DNA of 64,000 bases. Origin: Variovorax sp. J2L1-78. Lineage in GTDB: Bacteria > Pseudomonadota > Gammaproteobacteria > Burkholderiales > Burkholderiaceae_C. The stretch lies in the NCBI RefSeq assembly GCF_030317205.1, contig NZ_JASZYB010000001.1, positions 1,550,001 through 1,614,000 of the forward strand, in the 5' to 3' direction. A program made the translations under genes and the position numbers. Positions within the stretch are counted from its first letter, which is position 1. Every line of letters starts with the position of its first letter. The notes under the pieces were generated by a model, which saw only the letters and a program-made list of their open reading frames with translations, had not been told where the DNA came from and did not search any database. This document shows positions 1-10,265 of the stretch, piece by piece.

Positions 1-252
1 GGCGAGTTCTCGCACGCCACGGTCGGCGCGCTGATCGATCCGGCCGACGGCACGGAGCGGCTCGTGCTGGGTGCACTCGACGGCGCGCCCCGCGTCTTCG
101 AGGGCGCCGGTCTGCTGCACGACCTCACCGCCGACATGACACGGCGCCAAGCGCTACTGGACGACGCCGGCCAGGGCCTCGACGACACCCGCCGCGCGCT
201 GCTGGCCGAGATGCTGCGGCTCGCGCTCAACGACATGGAGACACCCCGATGA
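1..252 (+). CDS. FAD-binding medium subunit of a CO/xanthine dehydrogenase-family enzyme, 3' fragment
   Basis: Only the last 83 codons lie in the window and the frame is open from base 1. The fragment looks like the C-terminal (CO_deh_flav_C-type) domain of a CoxM-like FAD subunit. The assignment rests mainly on its neighbour: the stop codon overlaps the start of an obvious 2Fe-2S subunit by ATGA, the usual M-S order of molybdenum hydroxylases. In the family this subunit passes electrons between the iron-sulfur protein and FAD. No molybdopterin large subunit follows, so if present it must lie upstream of the window. The substrate cannot be read from this fragment. Confidence 0.7.
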   Translation, partial: GEFSHATVGALIDPADGTERLVLGALDGAPRVFEGAGLLHDLTADMTRRQALLDDAGQGLDDTRRALLAEMLRLALNDMETPR

Positions 253-776
253 CGGCTGTCAATCTCGAATTCCCGGCGGTGCGCGAGGCGCGCATCACGC
301 TCGACATCAACGGACGCGCGTACGCGATGACGGTCGAGCCCCGCACCCACCTGGCCGACGCGCTGCGCGAGCAGTGCGGACTGACCGCCACCCATCTGGG
401 CTGCGAGCACGGGGTGTGCGGCGCCTGCACGGTGGAGGTCGACGGTGCGCCGCAACGCGCCTGCCTGCAATCGGCGACGCGCTTCGCAGGCAAGCGGGTG
501 CGCACGCTCGAAGCCTTCGACGACGACGCCGTGATGGCGCAGCTGCGCGACGCCTTCTCGGCCGAGCACGCGCTGCAGTGCGGCTATTGCACGCCCGGCA
601 TGCTGATGACGGCCCGCGACATCGTGCTGCGGCTGCCGCAGGCCGACGAGCAACGCATCCGCGACGAACTGGCGGGCAACCTGTGCCGCTGCACCGGCTA
701 CGCCGGCATCGTGAAGGCCATCCAGTGCGTGCTTCGCGCGCGTGGCGACACCGAAGGGCTCCGCCATGCAGCTTGA
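249..776 (+). CDS. 2Fe-2S subunit of a molybdenum hydroxylase (CoxS/XdhC-like small subunit)
   Basis: The 175-residue protein has the two iron-sulfur domains of the family. A plant-type ferredoxin cluster is formed by C52, C57, C60 and C72 (CEHGVCGAC and a distal Cys). A second all-alpha domain carries C111 and C114 (CGYC) and C146 and C148 (CRC). It shuttles electrons from the molybdopterin subunit to the FAD subunit. The length is typical. It starts on an ATGA overlap with the FAD subunit and overlaps the CoxG-like gene by 11 bases, so the three genes are translationally coupled. Confidence 0.93.
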   Translation: MTAVNLEFPAVREARITLDINGRAYAMTVEPRTHLADALREQCGLTATHLGCEHGVCGACTVEVDGAPQRACLQSATRFAGKRVRTLEAFDDDAVMAQLRDAFSAEHALQCGYCTPGMLMTARDIVLRLPQADEQRIRDELAGNLCRCTGYAGIVKAIQCVLRARGDTEGLRHAA

Positions 777-1395
777 GCAAGCCTTCACGCTCGCCGCCCC
801 GATCGAGCCGGTGTGGACGGCCTTTCACGATGTCGAACTGCTCGTCGACTGCCTGCCCGGCGCCTCGATCGACCCCGCCGGCACCCCCGCCGACGCCCAG
901 AGCGTGCCGCTCCTCTTCAAGGTAAAGCTCGGCCCGATCGCCGCGGCCTTCGCCGGCCAGGGCCGCATCGCGCTCGACGACACCGCACGCACCGGCAGCT
1001 TCGCTGGCAGCGCGGTCGACACCCGCACCAGCAGCCGCATCAAAGGCGAGGCCCGCTTCTCGGTGCAACCGGATGCAGACGACGCGCGATCCACCCGCGT
1101 CGCGCTGACGGTCGACTTCACCATCACCGGCGCGCTCGCGCAGTTCAGCCGCGAAGGCATCGTGCGCGCGCTGGCCGACCAGCTGAGCCGACAGTTCGCC
1201 GAGCAGCTGCAGGCACGGTTGCCACAGGCCGCGCCTTGCGTTGCGGCGTCGTCCGAAGACGGCGCCGCCACCGGCCACGCGCCCCTGGCCTCTGCCACCG
1301 TCCCGGCATCCCGCCCCACCGACAACGCCATCGACCTGTGGAGCCTGCTCAAGGCATGGCTGCGCAGCCTGTGGCCGGGCGCCTCGAGGCCCTGA
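766..1395 (+). CDS. CoxG family SRPBCC protein
   Basis: This 209-residue protein has a CoxG/SRPBCC lipid-binding-type fold: the N-terminus MQLEQAFTLAAPIEPVW and the segment VDCLPGASID match the family. The C-terminus, after a low-complexity linker, ends in a Trp/Leu-rich segment (IDLWSLLKAWLRSLW) that could anchor the protein to the membrane, as known for CoxG proteins that recruit CO dehydrogenase-like enzymes. An upstream GTG at 742 is in frame, but ATG 766 fits the family start. CoxG proteins assist maturation or membrane attachment of molybdenum hydroxylases, in line with the two upstream subunit genes. Confidence 0.85.
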   Translation: MQLEQAFTLAAPIEPVWTAFHDVELLVDCLPGASIDPAGTPADAQSVPLLFKVKLGPIAAAFAGQGRIALDDTARTGSFAGSAVDTRTSSRIKGEARFSVQPDADDARSTRVALTVDFTITGALAQFSREGIVRALADQLSRQFAEQLQARLPQAAPCVAASSEDGAATGHAPLASATVPASRPTDNAIDLWSLLKAWLRSLWPGASRP

Positions 1396-1448
1396 CTTCG
1401 CTCTTCTCCGTTCCTCTCACGTCCCCCACCTCTCCAAGGAAATCAACC

Positions 1449-2612
1449 ATGTGGATCCGTACCAAGACCTGGGCCGCCATCGCTGGCGCCACCGCCTTCA
1501 CGGCGCTGACCGCGTTGTCCGCACATGCGCAGGACACGATCAAGATCGGTGTGTCGGAACCGCTCACCGGCGCGGTCGCGGCCTCCGGCAACTACGTGAC
1601 GAACGGCGCGCGCATCGCGGCGGACGTGATCAACAAGAAGGGTGGCGTGCTCGGCAAGCAGATCGAGCTGGTCATCGAGGACAACAAGTCGAACCCGCGT
1701 GAAGCGGTCAACTCGGCCGAGAAGCTGATCCTCAAGGACAAGGTGCCGGTGATGATGGGCGCCTGGAGCTCGACCTTCACGCTGGCCGTGATGCCCAAGC
1801 TCATGGAATACGGCGTGCCGATGGTGGTCGAGACCGCCTCGTCCGGCAAGATCACCACCTCGGGCAACCCGTGGATCTTCCGCACCAGCCCGACGTCGGC
1901 CATGGAGGCCCTGGCCTTCGGCAAGCAGCTGGCGTCGTTCAGCCCGGCGATCAAGAAGGTCGACTTCCTGTCGGTCAACAACGACTGGGGCCTGGGCGCC
2001 GCCGCCGAGTTCAAGAAGATGCTGGAAGCCAAGGGCATCACCGTGGGCCGCACCGAGACGATGGCGCCCGACGCGACCGATCTGTCGGCCCAGCTTGCCG
2101 CGCTCAAGGGCACCGGCTCCGACACGCTGATCGTCACCTCGGGCATCGAGCAGCTCACGCTGGCCATCCGCCAGGCGGGCGAGCAGCGCCTCGGTCAGCG
2201 CCTGATCACCACCGGTGGCTCCTTCCCGGAACCGCTGCTGAAGACGCCGGGCCCGAAGGGTTACGCCAGCCAGCACCTGCTGTTCTTCGCACCGTGGGCC
2301 GTCGAACGCGCCAAGTACCCCGACGTGGCCAAGGACTTCGTCGATGGCTGGAACGCACGCAAGCTCGACTTCGCCGGCCAGACCGAAGGCTTCCGCGGCT
2401 ACGACGCAATCCTGACCATCGCCGAGGCGATCAAGGTCGCCGGCAAGGCCGAGCCGGCCGCCATCCGCGATGCGCTGTGGAAGGTCAAGCTCAAGGGCGT
2501 GAACGGCGACATCGCCTTCGGCAAGGAAGGCCCTGCCGGCCAGGAGAGCGGCCAGGCCGAGCCGAACATCTACGTCGTCGAACTCAAGGACGGCGCGGTC
2601 ACCGTCAAGTAA
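1449..2612 (+). CDS. periplasmic substrate-binding protein of a HAAT (branched-chain amino acid-type) ABC transporter
   Basis: The 387-residue precursor has a signal peptide with probable cleavage after AHA (residue 27). The mature start DTIKIGVSEPLTGAVAASG is the hallmark of Leu/Ile/Val-type type I periplasmic binding proteins (Peripla_BP_6). ATG 1449 is preceded by AAGGA. The protein delivers ligand to the LivHM permease encoded just downstream. HAAT binding proteins also take aromatic acids, amides, urea or purine-like compounds, so the ligand is open. The molybdenum hydroxylase upstream hints at an aromatic or heterocyclic substrate, which is an inference from context only. Confidence 0.9.
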   Translation: MWIRTKTWAAIAGATAFTALTALSAHAQDTIKIGVSEPLTGAVAASGNYVTNGARIAADVINKKGGVLGKQIELVIEDNKSNPREAVNSAEKLILKDKVPVMMGAWSSTFTLAVMPKLMEYGVPMVVETASSGKITTSGNPWIFRTSPTSAMEALAFGKQLASFSPAIKKVDFLSVNNDWGLGAAAEFKKMLEAKGITVGRTETMAPDATDLSAQLAALKGTGSDTLIVTSGIEQLTLAIRQAGEQRLGQRLITTGGSFPEPLLKTPGPKGYASQHLLFFAPWAVERAKYPDVAKDFVDGWNARKLDFAGQTEGFRGYDAILTIAEAIKVAGKAEPAAIRDALWKVKLKGVNGDIAFGKEGPAGQESGQAEPNIYVVELKDGAVTVK

Positions 2613-2620
2613 GCACAACC

Positions 2621-2644
2621 AGCCGGGCACGCCGTTGCCCGGCT
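2621..2644 (+). terminator. stem-loop between the binding-protein gene and permease genes
   Basis: A perfect 9-bp stem (AGCCGGGCA, 2621-2629, with TGCCCGGCT, 2636-2644) encloses a 6-base loop. It lies 8 bases after the binding-protein stop codon. There is no T-run, so it is probably a partial terminator or 3'-end stabiliser that keeps the binding protein more abundant than the membrane components, as is common in HAAT operons. Confidence 0.6.
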
Positions 2645-2657
2645 CTTGGAACACACG

Positions 2658-3530
2658 GTGGATCAATTCCTTCAACATCTGCTCAACGGGCTCGTGCTCG
2701 GGGCCACCTACGCGCTGCTGGGCATCGGCCTGACGCTGATCTTCGGCATCATGCGCGTGGTCAATTTCGCGCACGGCGAGCTGTACGCGCTGGGCGGCTA
2801 CGTCGCCTATGCCGCCGTGTCGGTGTTCGACCTCAATTACTTCGGCTCGCTGATCCTCGCGGCCATTGCCGGCCTGGTGATGGGCGCGCTGATCGAATAC
2901 GTGTTGCTGCGCCGGCGTGACCTGGGCTCCATCGACGAGGTGATGCTGATCATGATCGGCACCATGCTCATCATGCAGAACACCGAGCTGCTGGCCTGGG
3001 GTGGCGTCGCCAAGGCCGTGCCCTCGCCGTTCTCGCAGGAGCCGCTGGTGTGGGGCGAGGTGTCGGTGTCACCGATCCGCCTGTTCGTGCTGTGCACGGC
3101 GCTGGTTCTGCTGGGCGTCTTCTACCTGCTCATCGAACGCTCCCGCTTCGGTCTGGCGATGCGCGCCACCTTCCAGGATCGCGATGCGGCGCGCATCGTC
3201 GGTGTCGACGTGTCGCGCATCTACACCGCGACCTTCGCGCTCGGCTCCTGCCTGGCGGCCGTCGCCGGTGCGTTGCTGGCGCCGGTGTTCGTGGTCAGCC
3301 CCACGATGGGCGACCTGGCGAACCTGAAGGCCTTCGCCATCGTCATCCTCGGCGGACTCGGCAACCTGGCGGGCGCGGCGCTTGGTGGCTTCGCGCTGGC
3401 GCTGGTCGAAGAGTTCGGTGCTGGCTATATCTCCACGGCCTACCGCGATGCGATCGGCTTTCTCGTGATCCTGCTCGTCATGATCGTTCGCCCACAAGGC
3501 CTCTTCACCGGCAAGGAGCGCATCGGATGA
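2658..3530 (+). CDS. livH: HAAT ABC transporter permease, LivH type
   Basis: This is a 290-residue hydrophobic permease of the LivH family, with the characteristic N-terminus VDQFLQHLLNGLVLGATYALLGIGLTLIFGIMRVVNFAHGE and roughly eight membrane segments. The GTG at 2658 is chosen because family members begin at this residue; a TTG at 2646 is an alternative. The segment LGGLGNLAGAALGGFALALVEEFG near the C-terminus is the conserved loop that contacts the ATPases. It overlaps livM by ATGA. Confidence 0.93.
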   Translation: MDQFLQHLLNGLVLGATYALLGIGLTLIFGIMRVVNFAHGELYALGGYVAYAAVSVFDLNYFGSLILAAIAGLVMGALIEYVLLRRRDLGSIDEVMLIMIGTMLIMQNTELLAWGGVAKAVPSPFSQEPLVWGEVSVSPIRLFVLCTALVLLGVFYLLIERSRFGLAMRATFQDRDAARIVGVDVSRIYTATFALGSCLAAVAGALLAPVFVVSPTMGDLANLKAFAIVILGGLGNLAGAALGGFALALVEEFGAGYISTAYRDAIGFLVILLVMIVRPQGLFTGKERIG

Positions 3531-4579
3531 GCCGCCAGAAACAACTCGGCTTCGTGGCATGCGTCGGTGCACTCGCTGTGCTGCCCCTGCTGTGGCCCGA
3601 TCCGTACATGCTGTCGGTGGTGGCTTCCTGCGGCATCTTCATCATCGCGGCGATCAGCCTCAACCTGCTGCTGGGCTTCACCGGCCAGCTGAGCCTGGGG
3701 CACGTCGCCTTCTTCGGCATCGGCGCGTACACCAGCGCCCTCATGTCGCTGGGCTTCGACGTCGACCTGCTCGGCACCGGCACGCCGTGGGTGGTCGCGC
3801 CCAAGCCGGTGTGGCTGGCCTTCGCCAGCGGCATCTTGGTGGCGGGCTTGTTCGGCTGGCTGGTCAGCCGCATCGCCTTCCGGGTGCGCGGCGCCTACTT
3901 CGTGATCGTGACCATCAGCTTCGCGCAGGTGATGCGGATGGTCGCGCTCAACTGGGTCGATCTGACCGAAGGCCCGATGGCGCTCAACAACATCCCGCCG
4001 CTCACGCTGTGGCTGCCGGGCACCGGCACGCTGCCGATCGCGACCAAGGCATCGATCTACTGGCTGGTGCTCGCGGCCGCCGTGGCGGCCTATCTGCTGG
4101 TGGCCGCGCTGGTCACCAGCCGGCTCGGCCGGGCGATGATCGCGCTGCGCGAGAACGAGACGCTGGCGCGCTCCATCGGCATCGACGTGACCCGCTTCCT
4201 GCGCATCGCCGCCGTGGGCGCAGCCGGCATCGCCGGCGCGGCGGGCGGCCTGTACGCACACACGGTGCGCATCATCGACCCGGACGTCTTCATGTTCATG
4301 TTCACCGTCACGATGGTCATCATGGTCATCGTCGGCGGCAAAGGCACATTGGCCGGGCCGGTGATCGGCGGACTGCTCTTCGGGCTGCTACCGGAAGTGC
4401 TGCGCGGCGTGCTGGCGCCCGAGGTGCAATGGATCATCTATGGCGCGCTGATGATCCTGGTGCTGATCTTTCTGCCCAAGGGCATCGTTCCCGCGGCCGG
4501 CGCGCTGAAGCGCCGGGTGGCAGCGCGGCGCACGCCCAGGGTCGCGCACGTTTCCGCGGCAGAGAGCGAACCGGCATGA
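3527..4579 (+). CDS. livM: HAAT ABC transporter permease, LivM type
   Basis: The 350-residue second permease has the family motif LNLLLGFTGQLSLGHVAFFGIGAYTSALM near the N-terminus and GGKGTLAGPVIGGLLFGLLPE in the conserved EAA-like loop. It pairs with LivH to form the inner-membrane channel. The start overlaps the LivH stop (ATGA), and its own stop overlaps the LivG start (ATGA). The charged C-terminal tail of about 30 residues is unremarkable. Confidence 0.93.
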   Translation: MSRQKQLGFVACVGALAVLPLLWPDPYMLSVVASCGIFIIAAISLNLLLGFTGQLSLGHVAFFGIGAYTSALMSLGFDVDLLGTGTPWVVAPKPVWLAFASGILVAGLFGWLVSRIAFRVRGAYFVIVTISFAQVMRMVALNWVDLTEGPMALNNIPPLTLWLPGTGTLPIATKASIYWLVLAAAVAAYLLVAALVTSRLGRAMIALRENETLARSIGIDVTRFLRIAAVGAAGIAGAAGGLYAHTVRIIDPDVFMFMFTVTMVIMVIVGGKGTLAGPVIGGLLFGLLPEVLRGVLAPEVQWIIYGALMILVLIFLPKGIVPAAGALKRRVAARRTPRVAHVSAAESEPA

Positions 4580-5344
4580 GCTCCCCCGTTCTGACGCTGT
4601 CGAACGTCACCATGCAGATCGCCGGCCTCACTGCCGTCGACCAGCTCAGCTTCTCGGTCGAGGCCGGGCAGATCGTGAGCCTGATCGGGCCCAACGGCGC
4701 GGGCAAGACGACAACCTTCAACGTGATCTCCGGCTACATGCGCCCGACCGCCGGGCAGGTCATGCTCTTTGGCGAGAACATCGTCGGTCTGTCGCCCGAC
4801 CGCATCGCCCAGCGCGGTCTGGTGCGCAGCTTTCAGCGCACCAGCGTGTTCGCCGGTTGCACCGTGTTCGACAACGTGCTCACGGCCCTGCACCTGCAGG
4901 GCCGTGCCGGTTTGTGGAAGACGCTGCTGCGCACGCCAGGCTTCCGGCGCGAGGAAGCCGCACTGTGCGAACAGGCGCGCGAGATGCTGGATTTTCTCGG
5001 GCTGCAGTCGCGCGCCGACGAGCTCGCGTCGAGCCTGTCGTACGGCGAACAGCGGGTGCTGGGTGTCGGGCTTGCGCTGGCGGCCAGGCCGCGCATGCTG
5101 CTCCTCGACGAACCCGCCGCCGGCCTGAATCCCTCGGAGACCGAAGCCTTCAAGGCGACCGTGCGGCGCATCGGCGACCGCGGCATCACCGTGCTGCTGG
5201 TCGAGCACGACATGCACATGGTGATGTCGATCTCCGACCACATCGTGGTGCTCAACCACGGCCGGCTCATCGCGACCGGCATTCCCACAGCCATCCAGCA
5301 GGATCCCGAAGTGATCCGCGCCTACCTCGGGTCAGGACTGCGCC

Positions 5345-5358
<14 letters not shown>
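4576..5358 (+). CDS. livG: HAAT ABC transporter ATP-binding protein, LivG type
   Basis: The 260-residue ATPase has Walker A GPNGAGKT at about residues 38-45, signature LSYGEQ, Walker B MLLLDEPAAGLNPSE and the H-loop VEHDM. The Tyr in the signature and the PAAGLN segment are typical of LivG rather than LivF. It energises uptake with LivF on the cytoplasmic face. ATGA coupling to livM and a 14-base overlap with livF indicate one polycistronic message. Confidence 0.94.
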
Positions 5359-6049
<691 letters not shown>

Positions 6050-6094
6050 ATGGCCGTTCTCCGGTGCTGACCATCCCGCCAGGGCCTCATCGGC

Positions 6095-7816
6095 TCAGCG
6101 GATGACCACCGTCAGCGTGCTGCCCGGCGGCACACGCACCGTTTCCTTGTAGCTGCCGGTCAGGCGGAAGCGCGACACCGGGAAGCTCGCGAAGCCCTTC
6201 AGCGTCGACGGGACCGCCGCCGGCAAGCCGCGACCCGACTCGCCGAGGGCCGCGGGGTCCATGGCCACCAGTTGCAGGCCGTCGTCGTTGCGCATGGGCA
6301 TGCTGTAGCCGGCGACACCGGCGCTCAACGGCACCAGGCCGGCCGCGGCGGACGAGAAGCGGCGCAGTTCCTGGCCGATGCCGGAATCCGGGCGCTGGGC
6401 CTTGATCGCGGCCTCGAGCACGGCGGCCGAGTCGGTCAGGCCGGTGCTGCGCAACACCGACTGGAAGAAGCCCAGGCCGAACTGGCGGTTCAGGTAGCCG
6501 CCGAAGGAGCCGACCACGGCGTAGCTTTCGCACACGGTGCCCATCGGGTCCCAGCGGGTCAGCTCGCAGTTGTAGCTGCCGCTGCCGCGGTAGTTCAGGT
6601 AATACGGCAGGCGTGCATCGCGGATGGCGTTGTGGCTGGTGTCGAGCGCGTAGCTGGCCCAGTCTTCCATCATCAGTGCCGACATCTCCTCGAGCCAGTC
6701 GTCGAAGGCGAACTGGGAACCCATGCTGACGCTGCGGCGGTAGAAGTTCTGCATGTGCATGCCTTCGTGCGCGAGCGCCGTGACCACCTGGCGCAGGCCG
6801 CGTTCGCCGTCGAGGTACATCGTCTCGGTGTCCATGTACATGCTCAGCGATTCGTTGCTGTAGGCCAGCTGGCCCGCGCCCGTCTTGAAGTTGTTCAGGC
6901 CCCAGAAGTAGCCGCCCATGCCGTAGGGCTGGGCGTTGCGGTCGAAGTTGACGAGGAAGATGTCGATCGGCTGGCCGCTGCCGGGCAGCAGCTCGGTGTG
7001 CCCGTGCGGGCCCCACAGCGGGCCGCCGACCTTGACCAGCATGTCGTAGATGCCGCCGGCACCGGCGAAGGCGTCGCGCACGCGGTCGCTCAGCGTCGCG
7101 GACACGCGCGCCGGGTCGATTTCGCTCGTCTCCACCCACACGTTGACGACCGTGCCGTCGCCGGTGGCGCGCTGGCCCGCGAGCCGGACCGTGCGCTGCG
7201 ACCGGTCGAGCAAGTACACGGTGCGCTGCTGCCCCACCGTGTAGGTGGCGGCCGGCGCTGTCGGGGCCGACAGCGCGGAGAGCTTCGCGGCGACGCCGGC
7301 CGCCGCGGTCGGCGTGCTCAGCAGCCGGGCGAAGCCGTCGCGGTTGAAGTTGGCCACGTCGGCGTTGAATGCCGTGCCCGCGTCGGCGCTGTCGCCGCCG
7401 CCAGCCATCGTCTTGCTCAGGGTCGGCGCCAGCGTGGTCGACGACGACAGGATCTGCAGCGACGGCATCGCGACTTCCTGTGCCGATTCGTTGGTGAAGA
7501 CCAGGGTCACGAGCTGGCCGGTCAGGCCCTTGATGGCGAGGGGGAAGTCCTTCGCCAGCGACCCGGCGTTCGAGACCTGCCACACGCCGGTGCCGGCACC
7601 GGCATAGGTGCTGCCGTCGACCGCACCGCAGTCGGTGCAGGCCGCGGTCAGCGGCGACGGCGTGTCGATGGCGGCCACCGGTGGCGCGCTCGCGCCTGCG
7701 GTGCCAGCCGCGCCCCCCTCACCACCGCCCCCTCCACCGCCGCAGGCCGCGAGGATGGCGGCCGCAGCCAGGGATGCGATCGCGCCGAAGAGGGCGTTGG
7801 GGGTTCTGCAAGGCAT
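6095..7816 (-). CDS. lipoprotein with an M30 (hyicolysin-like) zinc metallopeptidase domain
   Basis: The 573-residue protein has a lipobox (ILAAC, lipidated Cys about residue 25) followed by a poly-Gly linker, so it should be a membrane-anchored lipoprotein. The zinc motif HEGMH lies at about residues 350-354, followed by NFYRRSVSMGSQFAFDDWLEEMSALMMED. The WLxEMxxxxxED pattern is what M30 peptidases show downstream of HExxH. In the family these are secreted metalloproteases with unknown natural substrates. It stands alone, convergent with livF and downstream of the ars operon. The M30 assignment rests on motif pattern alone. Confidence 0.7.
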   Translation of the reverse strand: MPCRTPNALFGAIASLAAAAILAACGGGGGGGEGGAAGTAGASAPPVAAIDTPSPLTAACTDCGAVDGSTYAGAGTGVWQVSNAGSLAKDFPLAIKGLTGQLVTLVFTNESAQEVAMPSLQILSSSTTLAPTLSKTMAGGGDSADAGTAFNADVANFNRDGFARLLSTPTAAAGVAAKLSALSAPTAPAATYTVGQQRTVYLLDRSQRTVRLAGQRATGDGTVVNVWVETSEIDPARVSATLSDRVRDAFAGAGGIYDMLVKVGGPLWGPHGHTELLPGSGQPIDIFLVNFDRNAQPYGMGGYFWGLNNFKTGAGQLAYSNESLSMYMDTETMYLDGERGLRQVVTALAHEGMHMQNFYRRSVSMGSQFAFDDWLEEMSALMMEDWASYALDTSHNAIRDARLPYYLNYRGSGSYNCELTRWDPMGTVCESYAVVGSFGGYLNRQFGLGFFQSVLRSTGLTDSAAVLEAAIKAQRPDSGIGQELRRFSSAAAGLVPLSAGVAGYSMPMRNDDGLQLVAMDPAALGESGRGLPAAVPSTLKGFASFPVSRFRLTGSYKETVRVPPGSTLTVVIR

Positions 7817-8074
7817 GAGCTGTTCCTTGTTCGGCGAAGTCCGTACGTGTGAGGCGCCGGGACAGCGTGAACAGAGATAGCAAGAAAGCTCTGCAGGCCG
7901 CGGCCCGATCGCGTGGCATGACCCAGCTATCGGCAGCGATCGGTGAACCTTGAGGGCGTGGCCGCGCCAGGCAGGCGACGGCGCGCGGCAGTCCGCACTT
8001 TCAGGAAGAAATGCGCATCCGCGCGGCTATTTGCGAAGACCGGGCCGGTTCGATGCCCGGAGCCCGCCGGCCCT

Positions 8075-9361
8075 TCAGGCGAAACCCAGGCGGATCGCCA
8101 GCGCGGCCAAGGTCACAAGCAGCACCGGCACGGTGAGCACGATGCCGACCCGGAAGTAGTAGCCCCAGGTGATGGTGGTGCCCTTCCTGGCCAGGACGTG
8201 CAGCCAGAGCAGCGTGGCCAGGCTGCCGATGGGGGTGATCTTCGGGCCGAGGTCGCAGCCGATCACGTTGGCATAAATCATGGCCTCCTTCACCACGCCG
8301 GTCGCGGAAGAGGCGTCGATCGACAGCGCGCCGATCAGCACCGTCGGCATGTTGTTCATCACCGACGACAGCAGCGCGGTGAGGACGCCGGTGCCCATCG
8401 CCGCACCCCAGACGCCGCTCTGCGCGAAGATGTTCAGCAGCCCGGCGATGCGGTCGGTAAGGCCCGCGTTGCGCAGGCCGTAGACCACCAGGTACATGCC
8501 GAGCGAGAAGATCACGATCTGCCAGGGCGCGCCGTGCAGCACCTTGCGCGTGCTGATCACCGAGCCACGCGCCGCCACGGCCAGCAGCAGCGCAGCGCCG
8601 ACAGCGGCCACCGCGCTCACCGGCACGCCCAGCGGCTCCAGGCCGAAGAAGCCGATGAGCAGGAGCGCCAGCACCACCCAGCCTGCCCGGAAAGTGGCGC
8701 GGTCCTTGATCGCTTCGCTCGGCGGCTTGAGCTGCGCCACGTCGTAGGTGGCGGGAATGCCGTGCCGGAAATACAGCATCAGCACCACGAGGCTGGCGAG
8801 CACCGAGGCGATGTTCACGGGGACCATGACGGCCGCATAGTCGTCGAAGCCGATCTTGAAGAAGTCCGCCGAGACGATGTTCACCAGGTTCGAGACGATC
8901 AGCGGCAGACTGGCGGTGTCGGCGATGAAGCCCGCGGCCATGACGAAGGCCAGCGTCGCGGCGGGCGTGAAGCCGAGGGCCAGCAGCATCGCCATGACGA
9001 TCGGCGTGAGGATCAACGCGGCACCGTCGTTGGCGAACAGGGCCGACACGGCCGCGCCGAGCAGCACGATGAAAGCGAACAGCAGCCGTCCATGGCCGCC
9101 GCCCCAGCGCGCGACGTGCAATGCCGCCCATTCGAAGAAGCCGGCCTCGTCCAGCAGCAGGCTGATGATGATCACGGCCACGAAGGTGGCGGTGGCGTTC
9201 CAGACGATGCCCCAGACCACCGGTATGTCGCTCAGCTGCACAACCCCGAAGATCAGCGCGATCACGGCGCCCAGCGACGCGCTCCAGCCGATGCCCAGGC
9301 CTCTGGGCTGCCAGATGACCAGGACGAGCGTGAAGATGAAAATGAGGATGGCCGTCAGCAT
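8075..9361 (-). CDS. arsB: arsenite efflux permease ArsB
   Basis: The 428-residue polytopic protein matches ArsB in length and sequence, with an N-terminus [20 protein letters not shown] and the conserved [15 protein letters not shown] segment. It expels arsenite (and antimonite in characterised members) across the inner membrane. The ATG at 9361 is chosen over an upstream in-frame start because it matches the family N-terminus. It is the last gene of arsR-arsC-arsB, 58 bases after arsC. No arsA ATPase is present, so it probably works as a proton-coupled carrier. Confidence 0.95.
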   Translation of the reverse strand: MLTAILIFIFTLVLVIWQPRGLGIGWSASLGAVIALIFGVVQLSDIPVVWGIVWNATATFVAVIIISLLLDEAGFFEWAALHVARWGGGHGRLLFAFIVLLGAAVSALFANDGAALILTPIVMAMLLALGFTPAATLAFVMAAGFIADTASLPLIVSNLVNIVSADFFKIGFDDYAAVMVPVNIASVLASLVVLMLYFRHGIPATYDVAQLKPPSEAIKDRATFRAGWVVLALLLIGFFGLEPLGVPVSAVAAVGAALLLAVAARGSVISTRKVLHGAPWQIVIFSLGMYLVVYGLRNAGLTDRIAGLLNIFAQSGVWGAAMGTGVLTALLSSVMNNMPTVLIGALSIDASSATGVVKEAMIYANVIGCDLGPKITPIGSLATLLWLHVLARKGTTITWGYYFRVGIVLTVPVLLVTLAALAIRLGFA

Positions 9362-9419
9362 GGGGTCTGATCGCACACGGCGCGCTTCTCGTGGGTGCGG
9401 AGGATCAGGACGATCATCG

Positions 9420-9917
9420 TCACCGGCGGGTCCCGATCTCGCGCACTTCATGCTGGATGGCCATGCGCTCGAGCTTGTCCATCGGCAGCGACAGCATGAA
9501 CTCGATGCGGCGCTTGAGCGTCACCGCCGTGTCCATGAAGGCCCGCTTTTTCTCTTCCTCGGTGCCTTCCACCGCGGCGGGGTCCGGCAGGCCCCAGTGC
9601 GCGGTGATCGGCTGGCCGGGCCACACCGGGCACATCTCGCCCGCGGCCTGGTCGCAGACGGTGATCACGAAGTCCATCGGCGCAACGCCCTCCTTGGCGA
9701 ACTCGTCCCAGCTCTTGCTGCTGTAGCCGCGGTCTTCGATGTGGAGCGTCCGCAGCGTTTCGAGTGCCAGCGGGTTCACGGCGCCCTTGGGATGGCTACC
9801 GGCGGAAAAGGCCTTGAACCGGCGGCCCCCCAACTGGTTGAGCAGGCCTTCGGCCAGGATGGAACGCGCGGAGTTGCCGGTGCAGATGAACAGCACGTTG
9901 TGGGGAGTGTCGGTCAT
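9420..9917 (-). CDS. arsC: arsenate reductase ArsC, low-molecular-weight phosphatase type
   Basis: The 165-residue protein has the P-loop C12-TGNSA-R18 (CX5R) near the N-terminus and a DP motif (LPDPAA) typical of the LMW-PTP fold. Two further cysteines in [10 protein letters not shown] fit the redox pair of thioredoxin-type reductases. It reduces arsenate to arsenite for export by ArsB. The ATG at 9917 places the P-loop where the family has it. It is 23 bases downstream of arsR. Confidence 0.94.
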   Translation of the reverse strand: MTDTPHNVLFICTGNSARSILAEGLLNQLGGRRFKAFSAGSHPKGAVNPLALETLRTLHIEDRGYSSKSWDEFAKEGVAPMDFVITVCDQAAGEMCPVWPGQPITAHWGLPDPAAVEGTEEEKKRAFMDTAVTLKRRIEFMLSLPMDKLERMAIQHEVREIGTRR

Positions 9918-9940
9918 GATGGTCGGTGGGTTGGTGGAGA

Positions 9941-10261
9941 TCAACAACGAAGGGAGCCGTCCGAGGCCATGCAAGCCTCGCCCTGGCAGCAGTTGTCCGT
10001 GAGGTAGCCGAGCAGCGCCTTCATCTGGTCGAAGGCAGCGCGGTAGATGAGATTGCGGCTCTGGCGCTCCTGCGTGACGAGGCCGGCATGCGTCAGCTCC
10101 TTGAGGTGGAACGAGAGGCTGGTGCTCGGGACACCGAGGGCCTCGACCAGCGCCCCGGGCGTCATGCCGTCGGTACCGGCGACCACCAGACGCCGGAAGA
10201 CCTGCAGCCGCAGGGGTTGGGCAAGCGCGGCCAGCGCACGGACAGCCTCATTTGTTTCCAT
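9941..10261 (-). CDS. arsR: ArsR-family arsenic-responsive repressor
   Basis: The 106-residue winged-helix protein has the recognition-helix region PSTSLSFHLKELTHAGLV. It lacks the classical ELCVCDL sensor; instead the C-terminus carries C91 and C92 (NCCQGEAC) plus C97 and C106. This resembles the C-terminal thiol site described for Acidithiobacillus-type ArsR. It should repress its own operon until arsenite binds. ATG 10261 is chosen; a 20-bp operator sits directly upstream. No good Shine-Dalgarno is visible. Confidence 0.93.
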   Translation of the reverse strand: METNEAVRALAALAQPLRLQVFRRLVVAGTDGMTPGALVEALGVPSTSLSFHLKELTHAGLVTQERQSRNLIYRAAFDQMKALLGYLTDNCCQGEACMASDGSLRC

Positions 10262-10265
10262 TATC

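Noticed and set aside
8040..8060. Possible terminator after arsB (CCGGGC...GCCCGG)
   Set aside because: Only a 6-bp stem with a 9-base loop and no T-run on the minus strand; too weak to call.
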